Source: Priapulus caudatus
Lineage: Eukaryota; Priapulida; Priapulimorpha; Priapulimorphida; Priapulidae
Reading direction: 5' to 3'
Assembly: GCF_000485595.1 (NCBI RefSeq)
Contig: NW_014577798.1
Span: 44,073 to 69,108 of the forward strand
Length of the DNA stretch: 25,036 nucleotides
In this document: in pieces, positions 20,253 through 25,036 of the stretch
Numbering within the stretch: the first letter of the stretch is position 1
Layout of the letters: each line of letters starts with the position of its first letter
Notes under the pieces: generated by a model
Database searches by the model: none
Seen by the model: the letters and a program-made list of their open reading frames with translations, nothing else
What the model was told of the DNA's origin: nothing
Made by a program: the position numbers and the translations under genes

Positions 20253-20420
20253 AGATGTATGAAGGTTGTGTCTTACATAAATGTGTAAATTGTGTGTCTG
20301 ATATAGACGTGTAAAAATTGTGTCTGATATAAACGTGTAAAGATTGTGTCTGATATAGATGTGTAAATATTGCGTCTGATGTAGACGTGTAAAGATTGTG
20401 TCTGATGTAGACGAGTGAAG
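20253..20420 (+). repeat. 26-bp minisatellite, right arm
   Basis: Six consecutive units of exactly 26 bases (20253-20408), consensus agacgtgtaaagattgtgtc plus tgatat, are followed by a partial unit. The left arm holds the inverted equivalent. Positioned between the hAT element and T, it could be a subterminal repeat of a larger element. Binding-site function is only a guess. Confidence 0.92.
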
Positions 20421-20566
20421 TTACTTTTTGGGATGGACCGATTGAGTTATGTCTGAGAGAGATGCGCGGCCGGAGAAGGGGCCGAAGTTTGTGTTTGAAA
20501 GACACGTGTGGCTGGAGAATAGAAGGAAGAAGACGAAATCTATTTACTTAGTACAAAATTATTAAT

Positions 20567-20574
20567 GTTTCTAT
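20567..20574 (-). repeat. Empty target site of the 4.1 kb hAT insertion
   Basis: gtttctat is the single, uninterrupted reverse complement of the duplicated atagaaac in the left arm. Both flanks (attaataattt side and ctatagccagg side) match the left flanks of the insertion. Confidence 0.85.
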
Positions 20575-20955
20575 ACTATAGCCAGGCCTACTTTCTTTCA
20601 CCTACACCGCCGATAGTTTCCAACCATTGCATTACCAGGTGCCATTGCTCTCGCAGCGGGACTGTTGCACGCTTGCACTAATATAGAGAGTGCTCTCTAT
20701 ATTATAGAGATCAGTGAGACAGGAAACGCATCAGAGTCAATAGAACACCACAGTTATTGATTGTCTCTGTATGCATGCGCCCTGCACTACTTCCGATAAT
20801 GGCAGCGCTGCGTCAAAAATGCTACCGATGCTTCGCTGGCTACAATTTAGCAAAAAAAATCAGATCGCTATTTTTCGATTTATTTTTATATCGATATCGA
20901 ACGCAAATACATCGTGATTTATCAATGAGGTGGGCATGGATGACAGTTACAACCG
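20575..20955 (+). repeat. T repeat, copy 2
   Basis: This is the inverted partner of 564-950 and a direct repeat of 24808-25036. It includes ctctatattatagag, gttattgattgtctctgtat, the ctgcactactt segment and the atcgctatttttcgattta segment, ending ggtgggcatggatgacagtt, which resembles a hAT terminus. Confidence 0.7.
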
Positions 20956-21526
20956 TATCTGGTGTGTACACAACCGCGTTGAAGCACACCAATGCGCATC
21001 AAAAGCTCATTGAAATTTCGGTGTTTCAACGGTATTAGATATTGAAACGTTCAACCAGATCATTTCTGCCACTTCAATGGAAATGTTTTGTGGTATAACA
21101 AATAATTGATAACATAATATTATAAATAACCTAACAAATATTACTTCAAAATAAAATGTGATTAGCACAAATTAAAACTTAGTAACATGGCATTTGCTTT
21201 AGCTGCATAGGAAAAGCTTACTCCGGCTTAAAACAACCTTTGCCGATAAACGGAGGCCTGACACGCTTTTACAGGTGTGTGCAGCTAGCCACATACACCG
21301 ACCTATGGAGGAATACTCACAAGTGGTCAGGAATCGGAATGTGCGGCTTCAGTGGGGAGTCTTGAGTGCATTTGATAGCCACGAAGCATAAGGTCTGCTA
21401 ACTAAATTATACAATCTGCAGATGCGTCATATTGACGAGATGCCTCTATGCTGAGCCAGCTAACTCTTGCAGTCGTTCGAGATGCAATTTGCCGAGTTGA
21501 GTCAGGTCTTCAAATCTGCCGCTTTT
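20956..21526. other. Outer flank of right arm
   Basis: This is the reverse complement of 1-560. It is AT-rich around 21090-21190. No coding region or RNA gene is recognisable. Confidence 0.6.
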
Positions 21527-22254
21527 GGCGGACATAACAAGTCTCATGGCTGGCGACTTTTACCCAACTGCCACCTGTTGTAAGCCAGGTATATGGAGAA
21601 ACCGGCCACTATTGTTCTTGTCTCGCTGTTTTAGGCAGTTTCTCGGATAAGGTGCTACTGGACTTAAGTTTCTTCGCCAGCAAAGATGCAGCTTTGATCA
21701 CCTGCCGATCAAGTTGAACTCGTTACATGGCCGCTATCTTATCTGAAGCCTCTTGCTGTCTTGCTGACAGAAGCACCCTCGCCTCTGCAACAACAACAAT
21801 CAACAGGGTTACGCACTGTTCTTTTCGCGCAATTTTCGAAACAGATTCTTCATGCTGAAAAGCTAAACCAGCTCCAAGCAAGCCACACTACCTACACGGC
21901 CGAATAGATTCCGGATTTGCGAAAGGCTGACAGAGTCCAAGATACCGAAGTTTACGGTTCGCCTTAAAAGTCGGTGCATCCGGTGGATTTCCCACTGGCA
22001 AAACCTTTCGAGACACAGATTGTTCAATGCATTATAGAAGAAGTACAAGCAATTTCATCTGCAGGGCCCCTGGTGAATTCGCACGTAAAAGGCTCAGAAG
22101 AGAGGCTGTAACCTCACACTCAACTTTCCACGATTTTACTTCCCCATCGCAGCAGAAGGTCACTACCAACCAGGAAGCAGCTGGCATTACGTACTGGCAT
22201 TTACCTTGACTATCCACAGAGTGCCAGGGCATGAACTGTCATCTTGTGTTTCTC
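21527..22254. other. Unassigned sequence right of the palindrome
   Basis: The base composition is fairly balanced, with short ORFs of 60-66 codons on both strands that mutually overlap. None shows a recognisable domain. It may include exon sequence upstream of the intron-like segment at 22256-22333, but I cannot define a reading frame. Confidence 0.35.
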
Positions 22255-22255
22255 G

Positions 22256-22333
22256 TATGTGCAAGTTGCACTATAAAAAATATATCAAACTATTGTTCAG
22301 TTTAATATTTATAATTTTATTTTTCTTTAACAG
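22256..22333 (+). other. Intron-like segment
   Basis: A GTATGT donor (22256) and a pyrimidine-rich attttatttttctttaacag acceptor (ending 22333) bracket an AT-rich 78-base stretch. Flanking sequence is GC-richer and lacks stops for some distance: the downstream frame runs RFRDHREGTWVTASDTSFYR and stops at 22490. No protein family is recognised. Confidence 0.4.
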
Positions 22334-22670
22334 ATTTCGAGATCACAGGGAGGGAACCTGGGTAACTGCCAGTGACACATCTTTTTATCGACCTGTGGGC
22401 AACCATGTACCCAGCTGGCAGTCCCAACAACCAGGCAAAGTGATGGTGGATCTCTCATGCAGGACCTGTACTTGCACGATCACCGTGTGAAGAAGTTCTC
22501 TACGAGATCCATGCCGACACATAGAGGCAGCAGAGATGCATCACGCAAGTTCTGTTGGCAGTATAGACGAGGTGAAGGCAGAAGAGAAGGAGATTGTTAG
22601 TCAGAGATTCGTCGCAAAGCAGCTGGCGACCCCAGGGCAGAGAAACTATGCCCTCTGTTTTCGTGATATT

Positions 22671-22676
22671 GAAATA
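22671..22676 (+). terminator. Possible polyadenylation signal
   Basis: AATAAA follows gatattga and is itself followed within about 20 bases by a gttttcctc stretch. Together with the upstream intron-like segment it could mark a transcript end. Such hexamers are frequent by chance. Confidence 0.25.
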
Positions 22677-22679
22677 AAG

Positions 22680-23300
22680 TTTTCCTCAATGTAATGCGAG
22701 TTTTATACAGCATTTTCCACACTTGCCTCCTGGCCCTGAATGGGCTTTCTGTACTGCTGTGCCGTAAATTCTCTTCAAGCCATTCTATTCCACACCGCCT
22801 CTTGTGATCATCACGGACGCTATGGATGGTATACAAAATTGGCATTGCTGACTGACTGTATGAACCAATCAAATTACTGCATCTGTTTTTATCACGGCAC
22901 AGGACATATATTTTCTTGGCACGTTTACACCCCCTATTTGCACTGCAATAATTGGGAAAAAAATTGGGTTGGGGTCTATATTTGGGAAGATATTTTAGAG
23001 ACTTCTATGTTCTGTTCTATGTTCTATTGTTCAGGTATCGTTTTGCCAAGTGGAGAGGTACTCGGGATTCGAGGAATAAACGTTGAGGTTGAGTTTCGTA
23101 TATCTGCGTCCACTAATTTATTGGAGTAAGAATTATGTGAGATAAAGATATCTACTCTAATTGATGTACTAAGTAAGAGAGATACAACATAGACAAACGC
23201 CTCAACCAACAAAATTATCAAAATACATTAAAAAGCTCTATTTTTATGTACCCCACCCCCTCCCGTCTATAACTAGGTGTCAAGAAAGCATTGTGGCACA
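22680..23300. other. Sequence without a recognised gene
   Basis: A 129-codon ORF (22740-23129, +) is rich in Cys, Tyr and Trp and shows no family motif. Opposing ORFs overlap it. I consider it non-coding, although its length is above average for the window. Confidence 0.4.
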
Positions 23301-23379
23301 GCTATCTGTCGATCTGTATGAGACTCTCGGCGACCAAGCAACAGAGATGCGAGCCGCAGATTAAGCCGGTCACGTGACA

Positions 23380-24413
23380 AGGAAATGGTCGGCAAACCGC
23401 GACAGAGAAATGCAAAAAGCAAATCGGAGTCATCACTAGTGCCGAGAAGGGTCAGCTAATAACGGTGATGGCTTGCTGTTCCCAAACATTGATGCTTTCA
23501 TTTCAACACGATACAATATTTCCAAGAAACGTGATTAAATCCTGCTTCTTCAAATGGAGCGGGCGGCTCCTGCGGGATGTAAGGGGCTGGTCACGGATTC
23601 GAGGTGGATGAATTATGACTGCTTCCTCAAATGGATTTTCGTGTCCCAGGTTAGATGTTCCGCAAGTCAAGAACAGTGCTTGCTAATCCTTAATACGCAC
23701 AGAGTTCGCACTCTCACTGGATGTCCTGCGACTTATGACACAGAAAACGGTGTGCATCATGCTTTCAATCCCCCCCCGCCACATACCACCCACAAGCCTA
23801 CAAGGGTACGCGTGGCCGGAATCGGGCCACCGTATGTGGTGTGTATGGGCCATTTAAGTGTTCTTCGAACAGGCGACAGACGTGTGTGATTGAAAAAAAA
23901 TCGCGTCGGGCGTGCCGTTACCAAACTACCAACGTCGGCGGAGCTGATGAACAGAGCTTACGAGGCGGTCGCACGCGGGTTCACAAAATCCAGTCAGTGG
24001 ATTTCTCAAAAACGCGCATTTGATAAAGTGATTCGGTGTCTTCACTGAAAGCAGACTTTTGCCGCGCGTCAATTGCCTCTACGAAGATAGCCAGCAAACT
24101 CGACGCAGTACCACAACGACGCAGATACCACATACGATGCACGGTCCATGACACTCCATGTCCGTCACACTCAGACAGGACCCCCTCTCCGTCAACGCCT
24201 GGGCACCTCTCTCCGTCAACCTCGACACCCTCGTCGTCAACCTTCACGCAAAAAGCGCCCTCCTCCGTCCCTCTCGACACGCGGCAACATTCCTCAGTCA
24301 AACTTCGGCCAGGCAGTGCCTCCACGATCGTGACACCAAAACATATAAAACCAATGCCAGCTGCTCCGATATCCCACCTTAATCCGCCACTGCGGCGGTA
24401 TAGATTTGAATAG
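23380..24413 (+). pseudogene. pogo/Tigger-type (CENP-B DDE) transposase pseudogene
   Basis: In shifting plus-strand frames this shows the DDE_1 order. First comes KKQIGVITSAEKGQLITVM (about 23410-23475). A 111-codon frame (23554-23889) follows with CKGLVTDSRWMNYDCFLKW, then EQCLLILN where the family has LLILD, then PPHTTHK and an adjacent GPFK motif (23841-23860, next frame). Further on are AYEAV and KSSQWIS (about 23955-24005), and a Ser/Pro-rich tail (24036-24413) ending with VTPKHIKPMPAAP and RRYR, like the family's basic C-terminus. The transposase cuts and pastes pogo elements at TA sites. The DNA-binding N-terminus and the first Asp motif are not seen, the second catalytic Asp reads Asn, and at least three frameshifts are present. 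Confidence 0.8.
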
Positions 24414-24597
24414 TGTTTGTTGTGAACATTGCACATAAGACATAAAAAGACAAGTGTGTGTAAACGACCATTGTTCTAACTTCCCTTATTAAATCAAATT
24501 AATCAGAATACTGCTATAAACTCTTAGCCCGCATAGCTGACGACACATCTTATACAGGACTGGATCTCCTCAAGAGCACGGCTAGGCAGTCGGTTTC

Positions 24598-24800
24598 TGC
24601 TACGAGACGAGTGGGTATACGGCGTGTATCGTCGGAGAGTTAGGTTTTTGTCGCCCCGTGTCGCCATAGCGAGAGGACAAGAGGTGTACGGCTAGTGTTG
24701 TCGGGGAGATGGGTTGCTATGTAGAGCGTGTCGCCGTAGCGAGAGTACGAGTCAGACACGGCTAGTGTCGTCGGGGAGACGGTGTTGCTATGTAAAGCGT
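24598..24800 (+). repeat. Tandem repeat, about 70-bp units
   Basis: Unit 24660-24729 (70 bases) and unit 24730-24800 (71 bases) align closely: gtcgccatagcgagag, then acggctagtgt, gtcggggaga, gttgctatgta and agcgt. A degraded unit precedes them at about 24598-24659. The array abuts T copy 3. Confidence 0.88.
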
Positions 24801-24807
24801 GTGTCGC

Positions 24808-25036
24808 GGCGCGACTGTTGCACGCTTGCACTAATATAGTGATCTCTATATTATAGAGATCAGTGAGACAGGAAACGCACCAGAGACAATAGAACACCAC
24901 AGTTATTGATTGTCTTGTATGCATGCGCCCTGCACTAGCTTCCGGATAATGCGCGGCCCCTCCGTCAAAAACTGCTACCATTGCTTTCGCTTGGCTACAA
25001 TTAGCAAAAAAAAAATCGAGATCGCTATTCTTCTAG
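24808..25036 (+). repeat. T repeat, copy 3 (runs off window)
   Basis: From cgcgactgttgcacgcttgc onward this matches 20656-20885 in the same orientation, up to the last base. It contains an exact 11-bp palindromic pair around one base (24840-24862, tgatctctata / tatagagatca). It is preceded by the tandem array instead of the sequence found at 20575-20655. Confidence 0.85.

Larger units (their letters stand above)
14051..21526 (-). repeat. Right arm of giant palindrome
   Basis: This is the reverse-complement partner of 1-958 plus 5075-11577, about 7.45 kb long. It lacks the 4.1 kb insertion found in the left arm and has the empty site at 20567-20574. Reading frames survive better here than in the left arm: the DUF4371 hAT exon 2 stays in one frame for about 0.7 kb with only two stop codons. 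The arm ends near 21526, because beyond 'caaatctgc' the two sides differ, though only a few left-side bases are available for comparison. Confidence 0.9.

Noticed and set aside
20253-20420. The regular 26-bp units as a CRISPR array
   Set aside because: Units are directly adjacent without unique spacers, and the context is eukaryotic transposon DNA.
20224-20505. Repetitive-protein ORF YIRHNLYTS/ISDTQFTHL on the minus strand
   Set aside because: It is simply the translation of the 26-bp minisatellite. The left-arm counterpart does not keep the same frame.
1-21526. A Polinton/Maverick-type giant element, suggested by size and long inverted repeats
   Set aside because: No family-B DNA polymerase, retroviral-type integrase, packaging ATPase or capsid motif is visible in any frame. 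All recognisable genes are small DNA transposon or LINE remnants.
23314-23328. Shared ctcggcgaccaagc between 1299-1313 and 23314-23328
   Set aside because: The match does not extend in either direction beyond about 15 bases, so it is probably chance.
24036-24436. A 151-codon minus-strand ORF (24436-23981), the longest in the window
   Set aside because: The opposite strand carries the pogo-type C-terminal tail with recognisable end motifs. The minus ORF is its shadow, opened by Ser/Pro-rich codons.
1-25036. The palindrome as a pure read artefact (missed hairpin adapter)
   Set aside because: A single molecule read twice would mirror the 4.1 kb insertion. Instead there is an empty site with the correct 8-bp target. 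A misassembly joining two real copies is still possible.

Overview
This window reads as repeat-dense DNA from an animal, most likely an invertebrate. I cannot name the species. There is no bacterial operon structure, no tRNA or rRNA gene, and no intact long ORF. What can be recognised are decayed genes of eukaryotic transposons: two kinds of hAT transposase, a FLYWCH/MULE transposase, a pogo/Tigger transposase, a LINE ORF1-like coiled coil and a possible piggyBac N-terminus. One of them keeps a spliceosomal intron.

The dominant structure is a giant imperfect palindrome. The left arm (1-958 joined to 5075-11577) reappears reverse-complemented as the right arm (14051 to about 21526), around a 2.5 kb loop (11578-14050). 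Reading outward from the loop, each arm holds a MULE N-terminal fragment, a possible piggyBac fragment, a LINE ORF1-like fragment, a 2.8 kb hAT element with CAGGGG-type ends and a DUF4371/TTF-type transposase half, a 26-bp minisatellite, a short hAT-end-like repeat (called T here), and about 560 bp of outer flank. The loop holds the most complete MULE transposase pseudogene on the minus strand. It overlaps a 1.07 kb direct duplication of its N-terminal half.

At 959-5074 the left arm alone carries a second hAT element. It encodes a ZBED-like transposase (BED finger, core and hATC region, minus strand, broken) and is flanked by an 8-bp target duplication. The right arm keeps the matching empty site at 20567-20574. 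This shows that the two arms are separate DNA copies and that the insertion happened after the arms were duplicated.

Right of the palindrome, 21527-23300 holds no gene I can name, apart from an intron-like segment and an AATAAA signal. A broken pogo/Tigger transposase lies at 23380-24413 (+), followed by a tandem array with units of about 70 bp (24598-24800) and another T copy running off the window end.

No functional pathway joins these genes. The window is a nested transposon graveyard. Its unusual features are the palindrome, a micro-inversion inside the DUF4371 hAT gene shared by both arms, and the duplicated MULE loop.
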